Assembly (NCBI GenBank): GCA_030323885.1
Contig: CM059193.1
Coordinates: 96,154,852 to 96,218,851 of the forward strand
DNA length: 64,000 bases
Source: Branchipolynoe longqiensis
Lineage: Eukaryota > Annelida > Polychaeta > Phyllodocida > Polynoidae
Direction of reading: 5' to 3'
A model generated the notes under the pieces. It was not told the origin of the DNA. It worked only from the letters and a program-made list of their open reading frames with translations, and did not search any database. How positions within the stretch are numbered: position 1 is the stretch's first letter; every line of letters starts with the position of its first letter. Shown in pieces: positions 34,099-45,291 of this stretch. A program made the translations under genes and the position numbers.

Positions 34099-34977
34099 AT
34101 GGCCCTACACGGATTAAAACCCCCAGGACCATTAATTTTAGATGAACACATGGCAATAAGTTGGAGATCGTGGCTTCACTCCTACGAGATATACGCCACA
34201 GCTGCCGGAGTATCATCAAAACCGGAGAAGGTACAATGTTGTGTCTTTTTACATGTCGCTGGAGTGGACGCTCAGAAAATACACCAAACATTTGAAATTG
34301 TGAATGCGGATAAAGACAAAATAACACCGTTAATTGCCGCATTTTCACATTACTGTGAAGATAAAACGAATATAACAGTCGTAAGATATGAATTCAACAC
34401 ATTTAACCAAACAAGTGAAAATATGGACACATATATACGAGAGTTAAAGCACCGAATACAGTTCTGCTGTTATGAGACGCTAGAAGCTTCTCTATTGTGC
34501 GATCGTCTCGTGTGCGGAGTTAAAGACAATAACCTGAGGAACAAACTGTTACAATCGCCTAAATTATCATTGGAGACATGCATTCAATTATGTCGATTAA
34601 GTGAGAATACAGCGGCGCTAGTGACGAATAATGTAGAAAGTCAAATAGACGCTGTTGATCATCGTTACGTCAAGCGTGAGGGACCAGTGCAACGAACGTC
34701 GCCATGGGTACCGCGGACGACAACTCGGTATCAACAACATACCCAGCGGTCACAACAGCCCACTACAAGATGTGATCGTTGTGGTTATCATCATACAATA
34801 GGGAGCTGTCCTACAAAAGGCAAAGAATGTGCAGGATGTCACAGAATCGGCCACTTCATCAAGGTATGCGTCAACAAAAGAGACAACAGCAAAATGTGCC
34901 AGTGTATGGAATTGACGTTACTCCGGATCGTACATTTGACAGTGAGGATTGACATGTGCAACAACAGATGGATGTAG
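34099..34977 (+). CDS. gag: Gypsy Gag (nucleocapsid with two zinc knuckles)
   Basis: The open frame could start at 34018, but that ATG lies within the LTR. The ATG at 34099 (MALHGLKPPGPLILDEH) gives the conventional Gag start shortly after the primer-binding site, so I prefer it. The C-terminal region has two knuckles: CDRCGYHHTIGSC (a CX2CX3HX4C variant) and CAGCHRIGHFIKVC (standard CX2CX4HX4C). They would bind the element's RNA during particle assembly. The frame overlaps the protease frame by about 22 bases in the -1 phase, as in Gypsy elements that use ribosomal frameshifting. It looks intact. Confidence 0.8.
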   Translation: MALHGLKPPGPLILDEHMAISWRSWLHSYEIYATAAGVSSKPEKVQCCVFLHVAGVDAQKIHQTFEIVNADKDKITPLIAAFSHYCEDKTNITVVRYEFNTFNQTSENMDTYIRELKHRIQFCCYETLEASLLCDRLVCGVKDNNLRNKLLQSPKLSLETCIQLCRLSENTAALVTNNVESQIDAVDHRYVKREGPVQRTSPWVPRTTTRYQQHTQRSQQPTTRCDRCGYHHTIGSCPTKGKECAGCHRIGHFIKVCVNKRDNSKMCQCMELTLLRIVHLTVRIDMCNNRWM

Positions 34978-35459
34978 GGGAGTACGATTTATTTGTGGGT
35001 ACCATCTACGAAAATGATGCGCGTCACAATGATCTATGGTATGAAACAGTCGTCGTCGATGGCCACAATGTGTCTTTTAAACTAGAGACTGGGTCTGAGG
35101 CAAATATTTTGCCTCTCGGTGTCTACGAGTCAATCCAGGGTGCTGCCTTGGAAACGTCAAAATGTCAACTAATTACATATGGGGGCCACAAAATCAAGCC
35201 TGTTGGAACGACAACACTAACTATCAACAACATCAAGACGAAATTTCAAGTCACCGATGTTGGATGTGCGATACTAGGAAAGCAGGCTTGTGTCAAATTA
35301 GGACTGCTAGCACAAATTGACACAATAAACACTGATCCGGAAGTTGAAGATGCAAAGAACATGGTAAAGAAATATTCTGATGTATTTGAGGGTTTGGGTT
35401 TAATTAAGTCTAATGCGAAAATATATGTTGATGAAAATATACAACCAGAGTACCGTTAG
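34956..35459 (+). pseudogene. pol: Gypsy Pol N-terminus: aspartic protease
   Basis: The retropepsin-like segment FKLETGSEANILPL has Glu where the catalytic Asp of the DTG triad is expected, so this copy's protease is likely inactive. GCAILGKQACVKLGL provides the second half of the fold. The frame ends at a stop at 35457-35459 because of a frameshift relative to the downstream polymerase frame. In a working element the two would be continuous. Confidence 0.8.
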
Positions 35460-35494
35460 CGATAACTGAGGAAGTACAAACAGAGTTAGACCGT

Positions 35495-37996
35495 ATGGTA
35501 ACTTTAGCTATAATAGTAAAACAAGAGGACCCAACTCCTTGGGTCAGTTCTATAACCATTGTACGAAAACCGGGTAAAATCAGAATTTGCCTAGATCCGA
35601 CCAAACTAAATCAAGCTATTTTGAGGGGACCATACCCAGTACGAACAGTTGAGGAAGTTGTCGCAAACATACACGGTGCTAATTACTTTTTTGTATTGGA
35701 TGCAAATAGCGGGTATTGGCAAATCCAGTTAGACGACCCCAGTTCACTATTATGTACATTTAACACACCGTGGGGACGATTTAGATACACACGTCTACCA
35801 TTCGGTATCAAAACGGCTGGCGATATATTCATTCAGGAAATGAATACTATATTATCCGGGTTACCTGGTGTTCACGTAATTTCGGATGACATTTTGGTAC
35901 ATGGAGTCACAGTACATGAGCATAATATGCGTCTAGAGTCTGTCTTAAAACGTGCTCGTGAGGTTAACCTCAAATTAAACCCTAAAAAGTCGAAAATTTG
36001 TAAAACAAGCGTAAATTACGTAGGACATTTAATCACTTCAAAAGGGCTTCAACCAAACACAGACAGAATCCAAGCTATCATTGACATGCCAGTACCGACA
36101 GATAAAGCTGCAATCCAGCGTTTTTTAGGGATGGTTGGTTATGTCAGCAAATTCATTCCGAATATGGCACATATTAGTAAACCGTTGAGAACTGTTATTC
36201 AAAAGAATATTGCGTGGCACTGGGATTCGGAACAAGATAAAGCTTTTATGAAATTGAAGGACCTATTGACTACTGCACCTGTATTGCAGTATTTTAATAA
36301 ACATGAACAAATTGTTATCCAAGTAGATGCATCGAAATATGGGTTGGGCGCAACATTATTCCAAGCTGATAAGCCTGTGGCCATGGCATCAAAAGCACTG
36401 GATAAAGCCCAGATCAGTTATGCAGTAATCAAAAAGGAACTACTAGCCATCTGTTTCGGTTGCCGAAAATTTCATAATTACATTTATGGTAATGAAGTTA
36501 TTGTACACACAGATCACAAACCACTAGTATCCATAATGATGAAACCCATTCATCAGTTTTCTGCCAGAATGCGGAGAAAGAGAATGAGATTACAAAATTA
36601 CAACATACACGTAACATATTTAAAGGGGTCAAACTTATTCTTTGCAGATACACTTTCACAAGCTCACACTGCAGACATAACCCCAAACGACCTCTACGAC
36701 CAAGCCTTCTCGGTGGCTTCGATCAGTCTGAGTACAGATATTTTCCAAAGGATACAAACAGATACAAATTTGGATAAAACGTTACAGGGTGTAAAAGAAT
36801 TAACATTGCATGGGTGGCCATCAAACAACAACAATCTCGACCCTTCTGTTAAACCATACTTTACGTTCCGGCATGATATCACATGGTTTGATAATGTATT
36901 ATTAAAGGGAGAACAGATAATAATACCAAAGTCGATGCATCACAAAATATTAAATAAATTGCATGAATCCCACTTAGGGATTATCAAATGTAAGCAGTTG
37001 GCGTGGGACACAGTGTTTTGGCCTGGTTTAAACAAGCAAATTGAAGACCAGGTATCCAGGTGCCATGTTTGTCAAGTTTTTAGAAATGAACAAGCTAAGG
37101 AACCATTGTTGAGTCATTCTCTAATTGACATACCATTCTATAAAGTAGGTATTGACTTATTCCATGTGAATGGTTTAAATTATATTGTAATTGTAGATTA
37201 CTATTCCAAATTTCCTGAAATTATGGAACTAATGTCAACTACGAGTAAGGCAGTTATTGTTGCATTGAAGCAAACTTTTGCGCGCTATGGTATACCCCGG
37301 TTTGTCGTCTCGGACAATGGTCCACAATTTTCAAGTACAGAATTTAAGACATTTTCTTCTGAATATGGTTTTAAATGCCTGTTCACGAACCCCATGCATG
37401 CCCAAAGCAATGGGCAAGTCGAACGTTATGTTCAAACTATGAAGCGGATGATAAAAAAATGTCTTAAAGGTAATCAAGATGTAAATTTGGCTCTGCTAAA
37501 TTATCGTAACACAACACTGGATGGGATTGGTGCGTCTCCGGCGTAATTATTAATGTCTAGAAAGTTAAGGACAAGACTTCCTATATTAGAATCCGCACTC
37601 AGGGCGACTGCCCAACCGTCTATATTGAATCAAATGAAAGATAGGCAAATCATACAAAAATCCTATTTCGACGCACATGCCGGCAAAGATCACCCTTTAT
37701 TAAAGATAGGGGACACAATCCGGTATAAGAATTATCGAGATGAATGGAAACAAGGTAGAATTGTAGGCACCAGTAACAGTGCACGACGTGACTACCAAAT
37801 ACTAAATGAACATGAAACGACATTACGACGTAACAGGAAATTTATATATAAATGTCCAAGTGATAATACCGGTGAAACAAGAAAAACACCGGGGGAATAT
37901 CACAGGAACAAAGTTAACGACCCACATAAATCTTTAACACAAACTACCAGGTATGGTAGGGTAGTTCGTCCTCCAATCCGTTTCGGGAGGGAGTAA
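35495..37996 (+). pseudogene. pol: Gypsy Pol: reverse transcriptase, RNase H, integrase (one in-frame stop)
   Basis: Reverse-transcriptase motifs: FFVLDANSGYWQI (Asp69), RLPFGI (100-105) and ISDDILVHG (Asp131-Asp132). RNase H: IQVDASKYGLGATLF and SYAVIKKELLAI. Integrase: zinc-binding HESHLGI...CHVC, then catalytic GIDLFHVNG, SDNGPQFSS and NGQVERYV with the D,D,E residues in place. A single stop at 37544-37546 interrupts the C-terminal part. The same frame continues to 37996 with SRKLRTRLPILES and YKNYRDEWKQGRIVG, a Gypsy integrase tail. Apart from this stop and the upstream frameshift the frame is remarkably clean, suggesting recent death. The 38000-38640 stretch is 3' untranslated, without a gene. 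Confidence 0.9.
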
Positions 37997-38644
37997 AAAT
38001 ACAAGTCGGGTGTCGAGACATAGAATTTAGTATTCTGGTAGCGTCTATGACGTATCTATGTATATATATATATATACGAGACCAAAATACACGAGGTATT
38101 ACAACAAGTTTAGGGATATTGTATAGTCAAGGTGTTCTTAGATTGTATAAGAGAGTAACAAAAGAGACGCATACAGGAATCAGCGGCCACGAAAATAAAG
38201 TCAAATAAAACACGAAACAACACAGTTACACACATAAGAATCAACGGCTTAAATACACTAAAGGAGCACATTGTTGTATTCATTCGTATAGGGGTCCTGC
38301 TCACCACCAACATTAAGTGCCATGTATTTAGTGCATTGAAATGTAGCCTGTATGAATGTTAGGTTTTGACACATGTTTTCGTAGATCTTTCTAGACAGGA
38401 TAATGAAATAATATGTTTAATGTTATGATCATCCACAATAGTCGTATTATGAGTAAATATAATCAAGTTACATTGATGTTGCAACATTATCATGTTTGTC
38501 AAGAAAATAGTACACAGAAATAAACGATAAGTCTTAAGTATGTTACGCATATCAGACCAATATGTCCATCAAATGACATGTAATAGATCTTAAGGGTCGG
38601 GCAGAAATATATATATATACATATATATCATTGAAAGGGGAAGA

Positions 38645-38778
38645 TGTAATATATGTACTGTACAAACGCCCTGCCATAATATTGTATGACGTTGCTACGA
38701 CGTATGACGTCACTACGAATGGGAACCAATAAAGTTAGTTACGTTACAAGAACTCACGGTGTTAACGCGTCCTTTACA
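38645..38778 (+). repeat. 3' LTR
   Basis: 134 bp, differing from the 5' LTR at five positions, all transitions and four in CpG context. It contains AATAAA at 38728-38733, a polyadenylation signal. The polypurine tract is directly upstream. Confidence 0.93.
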
Positions 38779-39180
38779 ATATATACATATAGGAAGTCTT
38801 GTATACACATATAGGAAGTGTTGTAGATATATATGGGAAGTGTCATAGATACATATAGGAAGTGTTATAGATACATATAGGAAGTGTCATATATACATAT
38901 AGGAAGTGTTGTATACACATATATGAAGTGGTGTAGATATATATATATAGGAAGTGTCATAGATATATATATATGAAGTGTTGTAGATACATATGTGAAG
39001 TGTCATAGATACATATAGGAAGTGTTGTTATACACACATATGAGGTGTTGTATACACATATTGGAAGTGTTGTAGATACACATATGAAGTGTTGTAGATT
39101 CATATTGGAAGTGTCATATATATATAGGAAGTGTTGTATATACATATATGAAGTGTCATAGATACATATAGGAAGTGTCT
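38779..39180. repeat. 22-bp satellite, right block (~18 units)
   Basis: Continuation of the 32930-33933 array after the Gypsy insertion. It has the same GGAAGTGTTGTAGATACATA unit and more AT-rich variants (TATATATATATAGGAAGT). Confidence 0.93.
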
Positions 39181-40027
39181 AGGTAGTGGACAATGTTGGC
39201 TGCAGATTCTCAGTGTCTCTGCAGGCAACATTGTCGGCTGCCTAGACTTTTAACAATCTAGACCTTGCGCAGCTGACGATGCTTAAGCTTATATTACAGG
39301 CACTTATATATTTTCTTTAATTGTTTTTATTGAGGCTGTATTTATACTGTTCATAGCATATAAGCCCAGGTACCCAGGCTTGTTTTCAATGCTGGCCAGT
39401 TGTAGTGTTGGTGTTATCTTACCACACAGTAGCTCCTGATAAGTCATTTGATTGCCTGCATTTCCGTAACAGATAGCTAGTTGGTTGGTATGGTTAGTAG
39501 CCTATGTTAGTTTTTTTGTTTTTTCTTGGCATATATGTACTTTATTTTGTTCTACTCTTATTATTAGACTAGCCTACTCCTATTTACATATCAGAGGCTT
39601 GTTCATACCTGTGTGGTGTGTTATCTGGCTACTTTTGACATGGTTACTTTCCATTAGGCGTCCGGCTGGTGGGCCATGACATATCACATGCCCCTTTGCA
39701 GTGCAGCTTAGTGGGGGTTTCCTAGCCTTATTTTGCCCAGATAATTTTTGTAAGTTTTTAGGTCAGGAATTTGTCGTTCCTTTTTTTTTGTTGCATTCCA
39801 CACCTTGGCAGCCATTTCCAGCGTGCTTCTCTCATGAGCTTTTATTTTACTTCTGGTCTGCTTTGCAGACTCTGAGAATCCGCAGCCGACATTGTCGACT
39901 GTGCAGACTCTGAGAAACCACAGCCAACATTGTCGGCTGTGCAGACTCTGAGAATCCGCAGCCGACATTGTCAACTGTGCAGACTCTGAGAATCCACAGC
40001 CGACATTGTCGACTGCCTAGACACTTC
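39171..40027. mobile_element. foldback-like element with ~45-bp inverted ends and 38-bp subterminal repeats
   Basis: The left end GAAGTGTCTAGGTAGTGGAC followed by AATGTTGGCTGCAGATTCTC is mirrored by the right end (...GATTGTCGACTGCCTAGACACTTCC region, 39982-40027). Four 38-bp direct repeats (CAGACTCTGAGAATCCGCAG plus CCGACATTGTCGACTGTG) precede the right end at 39866-40020. The left end is itself a hairpin (arms 39180-39208 and 39221-39249). The middle, 39260-39860, is unique and T-rich, with no coding frame I trust. The ends include the GGAAGTGTC word of the neighbouring satellite. Confidence 0.6.
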
Positions 40028-40329
40028 CATACATATATGAGGTTCATGTTCTTTGTTTGGTTGTTTGTTTAACGACTCCCCAGAACAAAAAGTAGACATC
40101 GGCTATTGGGAGGCTGTTTTTTCTTTTAATGAAGCATATATTTATTTTTAAACAATTATTTGTATGCGCTAAGCATTGGCCAACCAGCCAGGAATCTTTA
40201 CAGCATTTTACCTAATTCAGGTTATCATGTGGAGAACAGACATTTACATGCAGTAAGAGTATTGTAGGATTAAACAAGGATTATTTATCTAAATAGAAAC
40301 TGATTTTCTTCTTGAAGATTTATACTGCC
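40028..40329. other. AT-rich spacer, no gene seen
   Basis: It has a short TTTGGTTGTTTGTTT stretch that resembles a SINE 3' tail, but too little is present for a call. Confidence 0.3.
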
Positions 40330-40640
40330 TGTCATGGATAAGTCTGAATAGCCTTGTTTTCACCATTAGACAGTTTGTCGAAAGAAAGCCTGAGGCTACA
40401 CTTTTACCAGCTCAAGGGATTATTAACCTCCCATACCACATAGACATGGTATGGGAGCAACTGGGCTTTGATGACGCTGTAAGTTATACACAGCAGTGGA
40501 AATCCAAATTGGCAAACATGGGGAATGGGGAATCGAACCACTGACCTTCAGATTAGGAGTCCGACCTAGAAAAAAGTCAGACACTCTAACCACACCGCTA
40601 CAGAGGACACTGTAGACAATGCTGGGACCCTTCAATCCAG
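40330..40640 (-). mobile_element. tRNA-headed SINE (family C)
   Basis: On the minus strand a tRNA-like head with TAGCGGTGTGGTTAGAG (A-box region) and GGTTCGATTCC (perfect B box, 40529-40539) is followed by the family-C body. The body ends with CTATTCAGACTTATCCATGA. The same body occurs at 55255-55520 and, split, at 12785-13130. Pol III-type internal promoter elements are therefore intact here. Confidence 0.75.
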
Positions 40641-41255
40641 TCATTAGGTCTGACGTGTTAGGGTTGTTTAGGGCTGCTTCTGGATTTGAATGGCAGATTT
40701 CTGGTCAGCACAAGTGTGAGAATCATAGCAGAGTAGAGCATAAGCACCAGCCTCAGGGCTACACTGGCAGCTGTGTGGCTTCGCTTCCATAATACCAGTG
40801 CACAACTTGCAGCAGTGACAGTTTCTACCGAATTTATACACTATTCCATATATCCAATAATACACGTTTAGTTAGTGCCCAGAAGCTGTTGGACCAACTA
40901 TAAGCTTTCGTTTTAATCCATTATTTAACAATTCTTCAAATTACCTCATACACCTGTCCTAACAAAGTCACAGCATAAACTGAGTATGGCTACTGACACT
41001 AGCACATGTGGTAAGTAAATACCAAAATGTTGCAAATGTGGCATACACAAACAAAACATAATTAAGGCTAGCCAGTAACACTAGTAACAGTAAAAATGAC
41101 AAGGCAACTACCAAATTGAGACTATTGCTGTTCAGTGGTGAAAACAAGCCGCAATCCAACTTTTTCGCTATGGACAGGTTATTTCAGCCACCACACACAA
41201 AAAAACACCCCAAAACACAAAAGTTTCATTCAATTATGCCACCTTAAGCAGTGCG
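40641..41255. other. unique spacer with a small Cys-rich minus-strand open frame
   Basis: A 65-codon minus frame (40668-40865) includes NCHCCKLCTG, HSCQCSPEAG and CYDSHTCADQ. The eight-plus cysteines are suggestive of a secreted domain exon, but no splice borders were confirmed and no family was recognised. The rest shows nothing. Confidence 0.25.
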
Positions 41256-41948
41256 ATTATGATGGTAATCAGGTCACGAGGGCCAGCCGCTACAGGATAT
41301 CCCTTCACTTTTGGATGAGCTGTCACGAGAGCAGGACTTCAAACGCACCGCATTGACTGCCAGGGGGGCACGCCATGCGGACCGGCAGACCGGTGCGGCA
41401 GGTGGTCGACCGGGCAGGGTAAGTATCACAGGAGCCTGGACGAAACCTCACCGAGGCCGGGAGTGATTTACAGGGAGCGGCCTCCCTGGGGGAGGCTGCT
41501 CCTAGTGCCTAGTGCAGCTGCACGGCCGGGGCACACAGGTGAGTGTAGCTAAACAGGAACAGGTGGTTTTCAGCCACCCCAACCTCACAGGTTACTTGTC
41601 CAGTAACCAGACCAAGGGCGGGTCAGTACGCCAGTCTGTGATCCAGCCCAGATCCACACAAACTCTACTTTAAACACCCCACCGCTTGTCAGGCGGGCAG
41701 CGGCAGGCTGGACTGAGATGGCAAACACCACTGGCCCCACACCAGGTGACCCTGTGGGCAAAGGGGGGTGCAACAGGTGGTAAGGTCACCCATCGGGGTC
41801 ACGAGAGATAACCGGACCCATAACCCTAATTGAAATAGGGCGGAGCACCTTGGCATGAACCATCAGGGTCGGGAGTGCGGTCATTACCAAATAATTAACA
41901 CCTCATGCGGACCAGCCTGGACACAAGCATTCACAATCCGACAGCATA

Positions 41949-43670
41949 ATGGCACACTACATGTCTAGGTCTCCTTCACCCACACTCTCCATTGACGAAA
42001 AGCCTGAAGGAGCTGCCAGTATTCTCGCTGACTTTATCGAAGTAGTGGAAAGGCAGCGGGAGAGCTCACCTGCAGAGGCAATCTTTGTACCTCTGCCCCA
42101 TGAGTCAGATGGATCAGAAGTCGACATGGAGCAGAGAGAACCCACTTGGGGAGGAAATACCCATGATGGACGAATGAGGGAGCAGCTACGGGCCACTGCC
42201 CACAGGCAAGGAGGGCCCGTCACCTGGGGCGGTCACCACGGAGGATAGGCCTGGGAGGAGATTGGTTCTGGCCTCCATCTCCCCCATGTACATACCCCCA
42301 CCACTGGGGGGGGGGGGGCCTACACAGCAGCCTGAGGATGGTGGTGGCTGACCTCAGCCACACCTTCAGCCCCCCACCAAACCCCATGTGCGGGGATCAA
42401 TGGTGGGGCCCGGTCTACGTACCAGCCCCCATGGCAGAGTTAGAACGCTTGGAGGCTTGGAGGGAGGAACTGAGAGCAGAGATACAGGGCCGTAGAGCAG
42501 CTTACTCGATCAACTGGTCACAGGGACCAACTGTGCAGGAACGGAGCGCACAGGGGCCCTCACCACCAGCATTGGCAGGTGGAGCCTACCTGATGCCGGA
42601 TACAGAACAGTTATGGAGGCCATGGGCCTCAGCGGTCAGCCCGGTGAGGTCAACCGGTGGTCAGAGCATGAGGACAAGAGCGGCGGGAGTGCCACCAGCA
42701 TACTCAGTACTAATGCCCATAGAGGAAGTTGCGAGACGGGAGGTGAGAGTAGCATGGGAGCAGGTGCTACCTGATCCAGTTAGGCCAGGGGTCAGGCCGG
42801 AGGCTAGACTTGAGCTGATACCTGTGACCCCAGCGCCCATGGGGACCAACAACACGGCGGCCAACACAGGGACAGTGAGCCGGCGGAGATGGGCTCATTA
42901 CTGGAACAGTTTATCCCGGTAGAAAAAGCACCAGCTGATGCAGAGGGGACAATTTGGCCAACAACACAGCCAAGCTCATCAACACCCTGTGGACATTACC
43001 TAAGACCAGTGCAGAGACCGCAGAGGTATATGCCACACTACCAAGACTGCCAAACGTAGATGGATTACAGAAAACCCGCATGAATCCTGAAATTGAGACC
43101 ACATTGCAGTCAAGGATAAAGGAGAATGACTCAGTGGGGCATGCAGTTCATGGCTAGGCCAATCACACAAGTACTGGATATGATCAAAACAAGGAAACCA
43201 TTGGAGACAAAAGAACTGGTCTTATCAATGGTAACGACTCTGAAGCTGCTCGCAAAAATGAGCAACGCACTCTCGGGATGAGGAGGGACAATATGAGACC
43301 TACGCTGCAAACACAACTGAAAGCACTGGGGAAAAAAGAGGGAGGGACAGGGTTTCAAGTACCTACTGACGGAGGATCTGACCACACAGATCACCACCCT
43401 GGAGGCAAGCGGGAAAACAGCCAACCCGATAATCAGATGACAGTGGGCAAGGCAGCAGTGGAACAACACCACACGCCGGAGCTTCAAGCAGCAGCAGGGA
43501 AACTTCCGAGGCAGTCTGGGGAAGAGCCGCCAACCACAATACGCCCCACGCCTGAGAAAGGAGGAGGCAAGATGCTACCCCCACCGGCCAAGCAGAGTAA
43601 ACCCAACCCAAGCATCGTGAGGGGGGCATGGCTGGGCCACAGCCAGCTACCGGGGCCGCAACTGACGAAT
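41949..43670 (+). pseudogene. DIRS gag-like ORF, multiply frameshifted
   Basis: Frames at 41949-42248, 42338-42922, 42954-43157 and 43278 onward run in the same direction with proline-rich, low-similarity protein. LINTLWTLPKTSAETAEVYA and MRRDNMRPTLQTQLKALG resemble the conserved C-terminal block of DIRS ORF1. A G13-14 run at ~42307-42320 marks one break, and the frame changes again near 43137. The exact original ORF cannot be read here. Confidence 0.6.
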
Positions 43671-43689
43671 GTAGAAAACGTGAGTATGA

Positions 43690-45076
43690 CTAAAACACTT
43701 TACATAGCAGGGGGTGTGATGGCCAAAGTGGCAGCTTGGGACAATATAACGGAGAACCGGTGGGTGAGAAGCATGTTGAGGGGAGTGGAGTTAGAGCTAA
43801 TGGGTGGGCCCACCGAGACAAGGTGCCCAATATCGGGGAACAGAGTGCCAGACTATATTTTAAAGAGTAAAATTTGGGAGATTTTACAGCAGGGTGTGAT
43901 AGAAAAGGCCTCAGAGGGCAAGAGGAGGTTTTTATCACCCCTGTTCCTCAGACCAAAGAAGGATGGGGATTTCAGGCCAATGTTGAACCTATCCAAATTA
44001 AACAAGTTAATTAGGTACAGGCACTTTAAAATGGAACAGCTGTCGACTGTTATGCAACTAGTGCACAGGGGGGCTTGGCTGGCGAGTATTGACATCTCGC
44101 AAGCCTACAACAGCCTCAAAATAAAACTAGGTGACCGGGACCTCCTACAATTCAGATTACAAGGACAGAGCTATAGATTTAGAGTACTGCCAAATGGTCA
44201 CGAATCTTCACAAAGACCATGAAAGTGGTCATGAGGCACCTCAGAACCAAGAACAAAATCTTGCTCTGTTTCTATATAGACGACACTGTATGGATAGGCA
44301 GGTCACAAGCAGAGGCGACGTACACAGATAACATCACGTTAGAACTACTAACTAAGCTAGGCTTCACCATTAACAAGGAGAAGTCTGTCCTCACATGAAC
44401 ACACAAAATACAATTCTTAGGTTTCAAAATTAATACACTATTAATAAGGGTAGACATACCATGTAATAAATGTGAGGAATTAAAAATGTACATAAGGGAG
44501 ATGTTGGACAAACAAATCATCACGCTGAAGCAATTGGCTATGCTGGTGTGCAGGCTAATAGCAATGGTCCCAGGCAATAAGTGGGTGAGAATAAGGTCAA
44601 ATGTCATAGTGAGAACATTCAACTGGGACCTGAAAGACTCCAACGGCAACTACGGGATGCAATGCACAATACCTAGAGGAGTTAGGGAATGCCTCAACTT
44701 CTGGCTAGAAAACCTGGGGAAGGCACAAAAAGACTACCAACAGAGGCTGGTAGATGTGTGCATATACACTGATGTATCATCACATGGGTGGGGTTATTAT
44801 GACCAAACATACAAGTCACAATATGGGAAACAGTGGGATGAGAATGTGAGTGAAACCATACACATCAATGCGCTCGAGCTAAGGGCAGTAAGGCGGACAA
44901 TCAAGCACATGAGGGAGAAACTCAGGGACAAACACATCAGATTCTATGCTGACAAAAAAACAGCAGTAGCATCTATAGGGAAAGGGGGATCAGCAAGATC
45001 TAAACGATTCCATATGGAGACAGAGGTGATCTGGGAACACACTGAGCAACTCAGCCTCTTGATAACCATCCATTAG
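43690..45076 (+). pseudogene. DIRS reverse transcriptase and RNase H
   Basis: Polymerase motifs: SPLFLRPKKDGDFRPMLNLS and ASIDISQAYNSLKI (motif A Asp). After a frameshift near 44175-44200 comes CFYIDDTVWIG, with YIDD at 44273-44284 intact. A TGA at 44396-44398 interrupts. Coding continues in that frame with KIQFLGFKINT and then an RNase H-like block: VCIYTDVSSHGWGYYD, INALELRAV and HIRFYADKKTAVAS. It ends at 45076. The catalytic motifs are present, but the ORF is broken twice. Confidence 0.85.
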
Positions 45077-45291
45077 GTTCTGTCCCGGGGTCGAAAACAT
45101 AGAGATAGATTGGGCCTCAAGGGCACCAGACTGGCCAACGCAGCCCTGGTACCCATTAATATGACAACAACGGGGCTATGCAACAGCACAACGATGGGCA
45201 GTCACAGAGGAGACATTGACGGTGAGAGACAGGAGGAAGAGGTTCCCACTCAGGGAGAAAATGTGGCTCATAGCGGTGAAACTCTGAAGAC

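Larger units (their letters stand above)
33934..38778 (+). mobile_element. Ty3/Gypsy LTR retrotransposon, structurally complete, coding damaged
   Basis: It has two 134-bp LTRs (TG...CA ends), flanking ATATA duplications (33929-33933 and 38779-38783), a candidate primer-binding site beginning TGGTGTCAGATA at 34068 and a polypurine tract GAAAGGGGAAGA at 38633-38644. It carries gag and a pol with protease, reverse transcriptase, RNase H and integrase in Gypsy order. There is no envelope gene. The Gag and integrase style resembles the Mag-type animal lineages, but this is inference. LTR divergence is 5 of 134. Confidence 0.93.
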
